Shown piece by piece: positions 48,701 to 56,380 of a stretch of 64,000 nt of DNA (positions within the stretch are counted from its first letter, which is position 1; every line of letters starts with the position of its first letter). Source of the DNA: Psococerastis gibbosa (lineage: Eukaryota; Arthropoda; Insecta; Psocodea; Psocidae). The translations under genes and the position numbers were made by a program. A model generated the notes under the pieces. The model ran no database searches, was not told the DNA's origin, and saw nothing but the letters and a program-made list of their open reading frames with translations. The stretch covers positions 44,284,510-44,348,509 of the forward strand of contig OZ020489.1 in the NCBI GenBank assembly GCA_963971405.1, read 5' to 3'.

Positions 48701-48796
48701 CAGCCTGCCGGACCTAGTGGAAGCTCGTTAGCCAATTTTAATCTATCTACAATTTTCCCTGAGATGAATAAGAAGGGAAATTACCCGTATCCTTGA
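39672..48796 (+). CDS. USF3: USF3-like basic helix-loop-helix transcription factor (exons 39672-39706, 40357-40586, 41468-41658, 42254-48796)
   Basis: The four exons join in phase to about 2332 residues, near the roughly 2245 of human USF3. The bHLH spans residues 29-80: basic WEKNRREKMKEMFEELSRLL, loop MHDPAKPSSR, helix 2 VQDALCYIRELQAQNEDLLN, then GGFDE. Human USF3 as I recall it has the same layout ('YITELKRQNDELLLNGG'), followed by a helix and an 'LKAND...TIHW' segment, parallel here to ILRAANIP and TKTQPKHW. The remaining 2180 residues, in one exon, are Ser/Thr/Pro/Asn-rich, with more ordered C-terminal islands such as YSAEALLRSQ and ANFNLSTIFPEM. It is presumably nuclear. The basic region keeps Glu29 and Arg32/33, but Lys30 replaces the usual Arg and the usual E-box His is absent. 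Orthology is inferred; another long bHLH protein is possible. Confidence 0.65.
40357..40586 (+). CDS. USF3: USF3-like exon 2 (bHLH)
   Basis: Acceptor TTCTGTTGTTTCAG, donor GTAAGT at 40587. It encodes PRPRSKPSPDKCPKVWEKNR and the complete helix-loop-helix, ending DLLNGGFDEVH plus one base. Confidence 0.75.
41468..41658 (+). CDS. USF3: USF3-like exon 3 (helix after the bHLH)
   Basis: Acceptor AATTCTTTCAG, donor GTAAGT at 41659. It encodes KLESWKRRVKELLSRVDQLT, a likely coiled-coil continuation of helix 2, then ILRAANIPVPPLALDGVPTW and a GDKVEE end in phase 0. Confidence 0.75.
42254..48796 (+). CDS. USF3: USF3-like exon 4, very long disordered tail
   Basis: Acceptor CTATACTTCCAG, open for 2180 codons to TGA at 48796. 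It begins VLEQIAEAKRRRKQ with a basic stretch that could be a nuclear signal. The body is low-complexity S/T/P/N/Q sequence. Local internal repeats (GSIMTSIPQ, GSIMTPLPQ) occur near 42555-42610. Near the end are ordered islands: NIFDYC/NIFDFA/NIFELP (47455-47830), YSAEALL (about 48045), a Pro-rich PPLPPCGAP block and a YPYP end. An uninterrupted frame of this length in AT-rich DNA is strong evidence of selection. Confidence 0.85.
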   Translation, partial: VLEQIAEAKRRRKQSESAKNQLNKRQKNDGDKGNTTTKVSNSSKENQPSPKANNATQTTKNEKKHVKVSKTIVPPCKTGSVPPLPPSCIVTSAPPTASLLQGSIMTSIPQGSIMTPLPQPSTFLLTSQGSLLPVLTPNANLLTPVVINKPPMLVVQQPTVAKSLPLILARPPLNKRRIQRESTVMTFSNRLPIPALSSHSHTRRSGKCIAHKTQGKAAAAIIINAPAVTSSPACKSVSLINETGKEGAISKVEEVVNVVVPTENKENKAGEENLKESGDATSITASKTAISEEALPIPSSADANSVGNKLEDVLMSKNDLPIDKDSESMPRDIQGVSRSSQNICSLTVSAIVDKNAKTSDVSDVTNAEPINTSTSSVHSSSDNLIERSVSDNIHIEPKKMEGNNSDADTDALLQSNLRVSKAPSPSSLTHGLEQSSSRAVMNKVEQNQSNSSSESRILSSGNMVTTVLSNNNPIETSSADSIQQTSACPLMSHRVADPKGTAVTNDSIVPVYPKSLFCLDNKALAMTQATTSKTFGPPHPVAQSKSFVNSATLPFSSVPPMSQKASESSLKLVLPIISSNSLISSPKHTGYNQCNSSDAIVSSNVMKSVVPCSSNATQTSSSITPMMPSPYAPITSATPAHSSTQSAAIPPIPLFSSQGINVECLTPQLPFNSIISSSAIKSIQSSQPLICPTSAGLTSACSQSLALPMHNFSFAQTSVSSKVPCDSLTFTNQALNFTTTATIPINSKVSAAHSYNFMNPETSVYFSTTSPACSSSQSIIYSNISETISANYRTPSAIPPLNSSDLPKSSIPSTVPTSLLSLNGLNVTYKMTESSRLNSQTGLGTGPTFSNTQTLPDSVKTTRHSAFGDHASPSSQALFNYANAYKTAPTIQSSTSQMMHVNPTISSQSSQTYQSENLANTDYKSYIGKMSVATVSSSQPLLYPKETNTIIATSSQPGNPMPVTGTPRSMKIPDDKSKIFISPAYSTSLHSVTMIPSAYDSEGAKKIANPANSLPHSGTCSMLPDIVPVTTQVPTSLVESQNSPPKGDRMKESSATDRLLSYGLNHSSTPSNEMSTFASKANSTPDMFPNPSLPHSFSNPASKSMPPPAVDCTRPTTQFTAASWSNMTQSGTSTSVPTTEVSWPHISALRTPNIPPVSGSENSWLLKSVNASFNDGTKSLAPPLSTTSSSWRPNELFWGSENWVVNSSCKELAPPLPKKSKQAEKISAGGTKPSTVANIGVPNDAIQWPMSSSSVEIAGSHIGMYPFSSSSGLYSTPLSLPVSEGTWAASVPVAKPFIPDSIIPVPTINSNKSKLNSSPISTKTQVKESTYYTPAIPYLPPVTNYCSQEFSKDHFYSNNSTFFDPRAVSVPSSNQSNYSKSNAKQSVRTSASKSFSSNSNPVSVIASTKSADIIRQTSSSSKDRSSFIGSTSTPTYILSSCSKVSANDTFYPACHYTVADSNLYNPFTENSYTSSLLKQTLPENPPYGVNFSNAYPNDGNSKASYHMNVTKSLLNNSPYALPPFKTSTNESYYTGVPTYSNSAPTITPSEQTVYANSLPKSVSSELRPGVCQSSSSTTLTSLKVPGNEKAVVEKGLTQVSGVKSAQSNYPVKTQLATLPVANSASAEEKLHSVPSSKCGTLASGSAAVKTNISVPPWNPQYLSQVPPISNASDNSGHWGQADYGLCSTENKDSRSKQPINWMTEPEARSDIICQPNDPFQSRCQTTFDKKDSQNIFDYCVSEDDIGKGKSSKKDNEPASQDFFSWTPVKVDPLVVSGTLPTLVGDLALGGDPLPSKRGKSAIFLPDRYSSPRCSKENKTIVNPQEPFTNLSKNIFDFAQSDIPKSSSTETIVLKNIFELPAPLVGKQKPSQAQNSFLSVSQLVDSHNLEPNVEKNEYSYYTQKPGKAKRSSGWKCNEKKCQQTAKNGSSYSAEALLRSQDVIPTEPDFNVSSSAAFPIDFPPEASLIDTSEVTPGQLHSKPKSYSQRIRKQDCWKGQDLRQGPAINLPPITSVQQYPGKPVDSMSLPFPYLPDPRLSAPPLPPCGAPMAFPRFPTNPSTAPLLAPPGFQQRKPEPSGVHFSGIFPSSPGRPPGQTDGSSSRYPGPKKPYSYPRSNKAVFPPFSPSFSSDGSRKSAVKTQTTPVSFPAPAQPAGPSGSSLANFNLSTIFPEMNKKGNYPYP

Positions 48797-49540
48797 CGGC
48801 AGGATCCTAGTCGTCCAGTAGGCCAACCGCATTCCAAGAAACGATAAAATTGAATTCGACTTCTAAGATTAAACCTAAAGCTGGCCATTCACGAGGGCTC
48901 CAAACAGACTCGCGCCAAGCCAAATGGCGCGCCCTGTTCCATTTGGCGTTAGCGCCATTTAGAGGGGTCATCACGACTACGCTGAACCAGTCGCTCCAAA
49001 TCTTTCAAATTGTACAGTGTAAAAGTACCTCTTCCATATCGTCACACTGTACAAAATACAAAATAACACTACGTACAGTAGTTATATACGTGCTGTAGAA
49101 TAATAATATTGCTAAAGTAATTTAAGAGCAATGTTTTCGTAGAAGTGACTGTCAAATTTGGTTGGATTCATGCCAATGTATTACCAGTAACAATCGTTGA
49201 ATTCATCGCGATCTTTCCCTGTATATGATCTCTCGGTCCTCATTGGGGATCACGTGGATGCATCAGACCAATTTTGATCTTCAATGAACTCATTTCACAC
49301 TATGCAATATATTCGTAAGCTAAGTGTTGCTATGCAGGGTGATACAGAGCAATCGTACCACCCCCTTAACTGCGTTATTATGGGGAATATTGAGGTGGCA
49401 TTGCAGGATTTGGACTGTGCAAGTAGTAGTGTATCATAATCCATAATGGCGCAAAAGACACGATTTGAGATGCAACTCTAAATTTACAGTGTACCTTAAG
49501 TCTCAGGCCCAAAACTGATATGTCAAATGAAAAGTGTTAA
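48797..49540 (+). other. 3' UTR of the USF3-like gene
   Basis: No canonical AATAAA was found between the stop and the miniature element at 49541. The UTR may extend further, or use a variant signal such as AATAATA near 49100. Confidence 0.4.
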
Positions 49541-49924
49541 GGCGCCCATTCCACCGACCGGCTAGGGCTATTTACAAAAACAGTGACGTGGTAGCAGACA
49601 TTCAAGACTTAGGCGGGGTTTCCACCAACCTCGCATTGCAGAATTGACGGAAATGTTTATTTTCCTCTAATAGTTAGTTAAAATTGATCAATGATCATAC
49701 AGTAAAATCACAAACAAACAAACTAAAATTAAAAAATGGCGTCATGGGATATGTTAAGTAAAAACATTTTAATAGATTTCTATAAAAATAAAAATCCTAA
49801 TTTCCGTCAATGTCATTTGCATTCTGCAATGCGAGGTCGGTGGAAGCGGCACCTAAGTCTTGAATGTCTGCTACCACGTCACCGTTTTTGTAAATAGCCC
49901 TAGCCGTTCGGTGGAATGGGCGCC
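49541..49924 (+). mobile_element. PIF/Harbinger-like MITE-1, copy 4
   Basis: 384 bp with GGCGCCCATTCC at both ends and perfect TAA duplications (49538-49540, 49925-49927). The internal frame MASWDMLSKNILIDFYKNKN is open for about 55 codons to a TAG in the right arm. It is 744 bp past the bHLH stop codon. Confidence 0.78.
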
Positions 49925-50820
49925 TAAAAAGAGCTTTTATTTCAGGCCCATGCTTACTTTTGACAATTCCGAAATGCCATCTATGCCGCCGCCCCAAAGG
50001 GTGGTACCTTGATTACACCTGTGCAGACCTATGTATACGACCATATAAAAGTTTGACCCCTATTTTACAATACGTTTTTTTTACCGCACCTCAATATTCC
50101 TCATAATAACTAAGTTAAGGGAGCAGTACAACTGCTCTAGATCACCCTATAAGTCTTTAATAATGAGTTTGATTTTGTTGTCTAATATCCCCACCTATGC
50201 AGTATTTGTATATGCCTGTAGGAATAATAATAATAATACTGTTAAATTATGTAGAGCTGTGCAGTGCATTGGTAGACGTCACATAATGTCTAATAATGTA
50301 CATTATTTGTTTATTGACGATATTGTTGTTTGTTAACCATTGACAAAATATACAATGGATTGTTGATTTTTATGCATATGCTGATATGATTCTTTCCGGT
50401 CTTTACTCCTTATAGAGGTTTTCTATATTCCTTTAAACATCTCTCTGTGCCGACTCTAAGTAATGGAGGATCATAGAAATAGGTATCGTGATTAATTTAT
50501 AAGGTACAGTTGTATGACTTTCAGTGGACTGTATATACAATGCAATAATAATTGTTGCTGGACTTACCCACACTCTGGTGTACCCAAAAGAGAAGACAAG
50601 TCATGAAGTCTTGAAGTCTTCTTTCTTGCTAACCGGGGTAGGGGCGCACCAGAGGGGATTCACGTATATTAAGATATATTAACAATAATAAGTAACTAAG
50701 CAGTTATTTATAAGGAATTGAATTATGATAGTAACATTGTTCGATCTCGACTGATTCCTACATGGTCCTCTTATCAGGACCCAGTTGAAACAAGTTTAAT
50801 TCAATTTTGAACAATAGTAA
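49925..50820. other. No recognised gene
   Basis: AT-rich spacer between two MITE-1 copies in the same orientation. Nothing coding is seen. Confidence 0.45.
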
Positions 50821-51200
50821 GGCGCCCATTCCACCGACCGGCTAGGGCTATTTACAAAAACGGTAACGTGGTAGAAGATATTCAAGACTTAGGTGGGGTT
50901 TCCACCGACCTCGCATTGCAGAATTGACGGAAATGTTTATTTTCCTCTATGCCATAGTTAAAATTGATCAATGATCATACAGTAAAATCACAAACAAACT
51001 AAAATTAAAAAATGGCGTCATGGGATATGTTAAGTACAAACATTTTAATAGATTTCTATAAAAAGAAAAATTCTAATTTCCGCCAATGTCATTTGCATTC
51101 TGCAATGTGAGGTCGGTGGAAACGCCACCTTAGTCTTGAATGTCTGCTACCACGTCACCGTTTTTGTAAATAGCCCTAGCCGGTCGGTGGAATGGGCGCC
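50821..51200 (+). mobile_element. PIF/Harbinger-like MITE-1, copy 5
   Basis: 380 bp with intact GGCGCCCATTCC ends, flanked by TAA and TCA. The small frame is cut by a CGA-to-TGA change after the HSAM stretch. Confidence 0.72.
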
Positions 51201-51261
51201 TCAATGGTGTAACCGATGATAATTAAATAGAATTAATAGATGGCGCCTAATCATAACTCAT

Positions 51262-51475
51262 AAGCTAAGTAGAGCTGATAGAGGTGAAACGTAAGGAAAA
51301 ATGCCGGGAAATGTCAAAGAAAATGGCAAAGGTGGCCCAAAAGGTTCCAACATAAATAATAGCAAATTGCGGCGAATAAAGAACTAATGTACAATCCGAT
51401 AACAGTATTGACGCAGTAAGTTCTGCGCACTTTGACCTGGCAATCTTTATAGCTTCATTATGACTGTAGTTAGCT
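51262..51475. repeat. Dispersed repeat family F, unoccupied-site copy
   Basis: GGTGAAACGTAAGGAAAAAT, GTTCCAACATAAATAA, TGTACAATCCGATAACAG and AATCTTTATAGCTTCATTAT match 21195-21815 without the 385-bp insertion. GATGGCGCCTAATCATAAC just before it (51239) recurs at about 62640. Confidence 0.6.
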
Positions 51476-51868
51476 TATGGCGAGAACCTCCAAGCATAAT
51501 CTGAGTCAGGACTTTTTGCCGCTTCATTGTTTACGCTGCGGATGCCCATCTTACCCGCCTGTGTGTCTATTATACAAGAAGCCCCCTGCTACATTTACTC
51601 TTAAGCGGTGTACAAACTGCTGCAACCGGAAATTGTCACAAGACAAGCCGGCTATTTAGCGTTGCTAAATTATACCAAAACTAGCACCAGCGCCACCTTC
51701 TTGTATTACCTCATTTATACTATTCTACAATGAATGCAAACGTGTTCATATTGATGCTAGAACCAAAAAGTCAATTAGAAATTTAGTGCCTGGTTTTTTG
51801 AAATTACAGCTAGACTCACACAACTATAAATAATTAGATTACTCGTGACTTCGTGGTATTTCATTTTA

Positions 51869-52117
51869 ATAAACAAAAAATAACAAAAACTTAGAGTTTT
51901 AGAAAAACTTGTTATAACAACCCGAATTAGTAAAACCCAAATAATCGTTAAGAAATTAACTTTGTCTAAGAAACCCACTTGTGTTGCAAACACAAGTTGA
52001 AACACAAGTGGGTTTCTTAGACAAAGTTAATTTCTTAACGATTATTTGGGTTTTACTAATTCGGGTTGTTATAACAAGTTTTTCTAAAACTCTAAGTTTT
52101 TGTTATTTTTTGTTTAT
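51869..52117. repeat. Perfect hairpin: 117-bp arms, 15-nt loop
   Basis: 51869-51985 and 52001-52117 are exact reverse complements by direct reading, around the loop GCAAACACAAGTTGA. The left arm extends outward into the 132-bp segment also found at 18020-18151; the right arm stops at TGTTTAT. No coding meaning; the open frames on the two arms are mirror images. Confidence 0.85.
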
Positions 52118-52624
52118 CACACAACTACTGTGCACAGATTTTTTTTGTGTGTGTAGGGCATGTTGTTTTAAATGTAGGGTAAAGTAGGTAGGGCATGTGG
52201 GGAAACACCCAATTAGGCTTGGTGTAGCCCTGATTATGGAAAATTATGTTTAAAAAACAGGAAAATAAAGACTTATCATTATTTATTATTATTACTTGTA
52301 CTACTAGTATAATACTTGTATTATCAGAAACCAACTAAATAACTAGTCCTTCGTTTTATACTGAAAACACAGTAATGCATAGGGCCTATGCCAAAACAAA
52401 AAAAAAAAAAAAAAAAAAAAAGTTATATATATTTATAACGTACATAATTTTTATTTATAATTAATTATAATTTATTTACTCTAGACATACTGCGAATTTT
52501 TTTTTGTTTTGTCTTAATAACGGCATTCAAGTTCCAATGGTCCATACTGTCTATAAATAAAACTCAAGAGAAAATGGAGCCCTGCATTTTCTGTTTTCTT
52601 TTTTCTTCAAAATTTTCACGAAAT

Positions 52625-52950
52625 TTCAATCATTAATGAGGTATTATAAAGTAGGCTATAGAAGAAATGTTTCTCTTAATTTTGAGATAAATAGTATGTG
52701 GCCGTCACTAACACCAATTGGTCCCAGACTTGGAACTTGATCGGCCTGACATTCTCTGTGACCGTTATTTTTTTTTACGAATAAACTGCAATAACTGGGC
52801 GATCGGTCTAAACAAAACGTACAAAATGTTCATCAAAGCGGAAGAGAGGAATATTGCTCTTGTTGATGACACCTTACGATCGATATTTCATGAGAAATTC
52901 GACTTTGCTCAAAAAATGGATAGTCCATCTGACATTACAATAATATTATT
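52625..52950. repeat. Family D copy
   Basis: AGAAGAAATGTTTCTCTTAA, AATAGTATGTGGCCGTCACT, AACACCAATTGG and TGACATTCTCTGTGACCGTT match the 785-960 copy. The remainder is AT-rich. Confidence 0.45.
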
Positions 52951-53499
52951 GTGGAAATATAAATAAAAGCATGTAATTTGCATTAGTATTTTTAAGGGTT
53001 TTTTTTGAAATAAATGTAAGCCGTTAAACCTTGGCCTCCCAGCGACCCAATCGTGCAAACTGCTGTCAACCCACACCGACTACAAGAAACAATGACAAAA
53101 ATGAGACATTGACATAATGAAACAGGCGTTAGCTTAAGTGACTTAACCAAGTTCGGGATGGAGTCGATTCACAGTTGCGTATTTAGACTCATAATATTAC
53201 CGTACGCACATGAATCTTAAAATGTGTAGGCTATTCGCGAGATCTCTTTGCTTACCATATTGCTATTAACTACTAACTATAGACTTAACAACATTCATTC
53301 ATCATTCACACATCACTTAAATTCATAGCTAACGAAATAAATTAAAACAGCCCTATAAACATCCAGAACTTGACTGACTCGTCTATGTCAGAGGACATGT
53401 CCATGATCTCGGAATAAAGAAGTCGGCGATAGTCGGACCCTAGAACAAACAAAATTGAATAGTTATTGCTAAATAGGGCCCAATATCGCTGAAGCTTAA

Positions 53500-53830
53500 A
53501 ACATGAAATGAAATGAAAAAACGACTTTATTGCAAAGAAAACAAAAGGCGAACAAGTCTTGTTTTCATGCTAACCTTAAAAAGTAAAACATTGTAGCCTA
53601 TTATTGATGAATTAAAATTAAATGGAGAAAAAAAAAATAGGAATAGTGAAAAAAGAAGGATAAAATGTATACGGGGGGGGGGGGGGGGGGTTCCATTGTC
53701 ATCACCATTACAGGACCGGGGAGAGTCTCCGTTATCTAAGATATAGTGTTTAATTATTTTCTTAAAGCTACTGAGTGAACTAGCTGCCCTGATCTCCAAT
53801 GGTAGGTGGTTCCAGTGGCGAATCCAGTAT
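53500..53830 (-). mobile_element. LINE 3' end with readable polymerase tail
   Basis: On the minus strand IRHWNHLPLEIRAASSLSSF then KKIIKHYIL can be read, matching the 'WNSLP..IR.A.SLS.FK..LK..L' end of Jockey/CR1-like LINE polymerases. A C tract, AAGGTTAGCATGAAAACAAG, an AATAAAGTCG signal and a (CATTT)n tail follow. Only the last 40 or so codons are preserved. Confidence 0.65.
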
Positions 53831-54119
53831 AATACCGTAGATTGCCCATGTCTATGTGTTATTTTACCTGTTATAATTAATAAGTACCATTGCCAGGAGA
53901 CCGAGCATAGAGCATGGTTAGTTCAGCTCCTTAAACAGTCTCGCTAAGTTGTTTGTACTATAAATGAAGTTGTGATTTTCTTTTAATAATCTTAGGCAGC
54001 AGATTGTCGTATTTCTTCCCCCAACAGTGTGGGTGACAATATTAATATGGCATAAATTCAAAGTGACTTCAAGTTTTCTAGACGACGTTTAAAGGGAGCA
54101 CTAATTAATACTTTATCCA

Positions 54120-54350
54120 TTTTTTTTTTTTTTTTAAATAAAAAAAGTTGAATCGCATTTAAACAATTTAATGAATGTATCCGATTAACCTCTTCAATCG
54201 CCTCACAAAGTCACCTATAGTAGGTACTTGTGTCGAGTTACGACACGTCTCCGACCGCATGAAGTGTACAGACTCAATACAGTACAACTACAACTAATAC
54301 AAGTACAAGCACGCTACCACATTGCCATCGAAGTCGCTTAAAATGAAGTC
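54120..54350 (-). repeat. SINE-like repeat, family B copy 4
   Basis: On the minus strand GACTTCGATGGCAATGTGGT, AGCGTGCTTGTACTTGT, GGTCGGAGACGTGTCGTAAC, TCGACACAAGTACC, AAATTGTTTAAATGCGATTC and an A/T tail. It is the most complete copy of the four. Confidence 0.6.
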
Positions 54351-54454
54351 GCTTACAATGAAGTTCACGCTGAAATGAACTTAAATAGACATTTTAGACA
54401 TCTGTCTTGATATAACAAAATCCTCATGCATGGTCATATTATACAAATCACGAG

Positions 54455-56185
54455 CAGGGGAGTAGCTAAGGCATGATTTTTTTTTTGGGGGGGGGAGGTG
54501 TGTCCATTTTGCCGACTCAAAAAACTTAAAATAGACCTACCAAAATAATAACTGGGAGGATTGGGTAAGCGTTTTATTACATTGTATTACAATTACATTA
54601 TTGCTTTCCAATTTATACGTAGTATAAGGAAAGCTTTGTGATGGTCGAAATTTTCGATTCCGAGACTTCAACGGATTTACACGTTTTGAGGTCCCAGGAA
54701 CCCAAAAAAGTGGTTTTTACGAAATGTCTGTCTGTCGCTCTGTCTGTCTGTCTGTCTGTCTGTTCATCAATTTCCGGGCAAACGACTCAGTCGATTTTGA
54801 TGAAATTTGGCATGTAGGTTTTTTGTAGGTATTTTTTTTATTTTGGGTCAACTCAATTTGGGGGGGTTTTATCCTCAAAAAACTCCAAAAAAACGTCTAA
54901 AAAAATTATTTCTCCAAAACGGCTCCAACGATTTCTTTTAAATTCACATATGTTGTAGTCGTTATTAATATTGACAAAATGCGTGGGTTGCTTGCCCCTT
55001 GATTGTTTGCTTCTGGGGGTAAAAAAATAAAAATAACGAAATTTTAATGAAAAATTACTAAAAATAATTTTTCTGCGAAATCTTTCTATCGATGATTTCT
55101 ACCTTCAGGCATGTTTTAGGTGTTAAATTGAGTAACGGAATCGGACAGGTTGCTTTCCAAAAAAACTATTTGGTTTTGTGCAAAAAATTATTTTTTGAAA
55201 AAATGATGGAAAATTCGCGCTCAAATGCATTGCGTGTCCTGCCATTATTGCTGTGTGATAATGTGTTGGTCTGACCTATCTAGAATTTATCTCACCTCCA
55301 GTGACGTCAGGTGGACAATCCCCCCCCCCCCCCGAGATATCGGAAATCTAACCATAGGAAAATTAAATTATTTACCATGAAATTACTCATTTTCTCTATC
55401 TACTAATGTTGATAAATTGGAAAGCATGTTCGAGTAAACTCGAACCGGTTCTTACATAGGTGCTCGGCAAATTCATGTTTTTACCCAGGGTGGGTCCAGG
55501 ACAGATTTTCGGAGGGGGCTACTCCGGGAAAAGTGGGTGTTGCCTACCAGGCCAAATTAATTCTTAGCGATTGTGCAATTGGTGTGTTTGTTAGCGAAAC
55601 TAGGCACATTAATGTTTAGTGCATTGTTTGAAAAGCCCATGCGCCTGATTGCAGATTGGTAGCGGAGGGGGGTCCGGGGAAAAATTTGAAACTATAGTTG
55701 CGAAATAGTGGGGTTTTACGCATTTTAATAGCGTTAAAAAATTTCATAAGCATAAGATTACCCAAGCGTGAATCTGTCATTGTCGTTCTTAAATAGCTTT
55801 TTACCATTTTTAACTGGCTAAACGCTCTTTCATTTCTGATGGTGACGATAGACAATAAATGCTGATTTTACATGTGTTTGTCGTCTGCCAACAAAGCTCT
55901 TGTTTATTTTTAGTTTACGTAGCTGTATGAGTTGTATATACTTGTGTCAATTAAAATGTGAATGTCTCGCGCCTTTTTCTAAGTTTGACAAACCGAGTTG
56001 GCAAGTTGGTTACATGGGAATAAAACATTAGTACAATCTTATTTTAAGCCAACTTTATTTGGTTTTTTTCTTTGTATGGAACTCTGTTTTTGCCAACTGA
56101 GTGAAGGCAAATTACAACTTTCGCCCAAAACCAAATTACTAACTTAAATTAAACCCCCCCCCCCCCACTTATAGCTACACCCCTG
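54455..56185. mobile_element. hAT-like element, 1731 bp, just downstream of the acyltransferase
   Basis: Ends CAGGGGAGTAGCTAAG and the inverse CTTATAGCTACACCCCTG. The flanking octamers ATCACGAG (54447-54454) and ACCACGAG (56186-56193) match at 7 of 8. Long G or C tracts lie near each end. No transposase was read. A family G element is nested at 54603-55426. The element lies 43 bp past the acyltransferase stop and carries an AATAAA (56059-56054, minus). Confidence 0.7.
54603..55426 (+). repeat. Family G element nested in the hAT element
   Basis: GCTTTCCAATTTATACGTAG at the left and TAAATTGGAAAGC near 55414 form inverted ends. Inside are AAGGAAAGCTTTGTGATGGT, a (TCTG)n run at 54728-54763 and AAAACGGCTCCAACGATTTC. 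Copies at 22078 and 62745 share the first 350 and 200 bases. Confidence 0.6.
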
Positions 56186-56228
56186 ACCACGAGCGTTGGA
56201 TAAAATTATAAGTAACGCTTATCTAATC

Positions 56229-56380
56229 TCAATCTGCACTTACGCCGTCTGTGTATGGACAGTTGATCCTGGAGAAATATTCGGAGAGATAGGATGTAAT
56301 GATAATTCCACATCCGATTGGGAACGTGATCCAGACTCCAGTGTTGCCTAGCGAAAATGAAGGTACTATGGCTAGCGTAA
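56229..56380 (-). CDS. SOAT1: SOAT exon f (C-terminal)
   Basis: Acceptor GTAATTTTCAG. Encodes TLAIVPSFSLGNTGVWITFP, CGIIITSYLSEYFSRINCPY and TDG, then VSAD and TGA at 56231-56229. The GTA AGT inside the last codons is also a perfect donor, so a further exon with the usual family end is possible but was not found. Confidence 0.78.

Noticed and set aside
51775-52187. Two open frames sharing the stretch GFLDKVNFLTIIWVLLIRVV, one on each strand
   Set aside because: They are the same sequence read from the two arms of the perfect hairpin, with no homology to known proteins.
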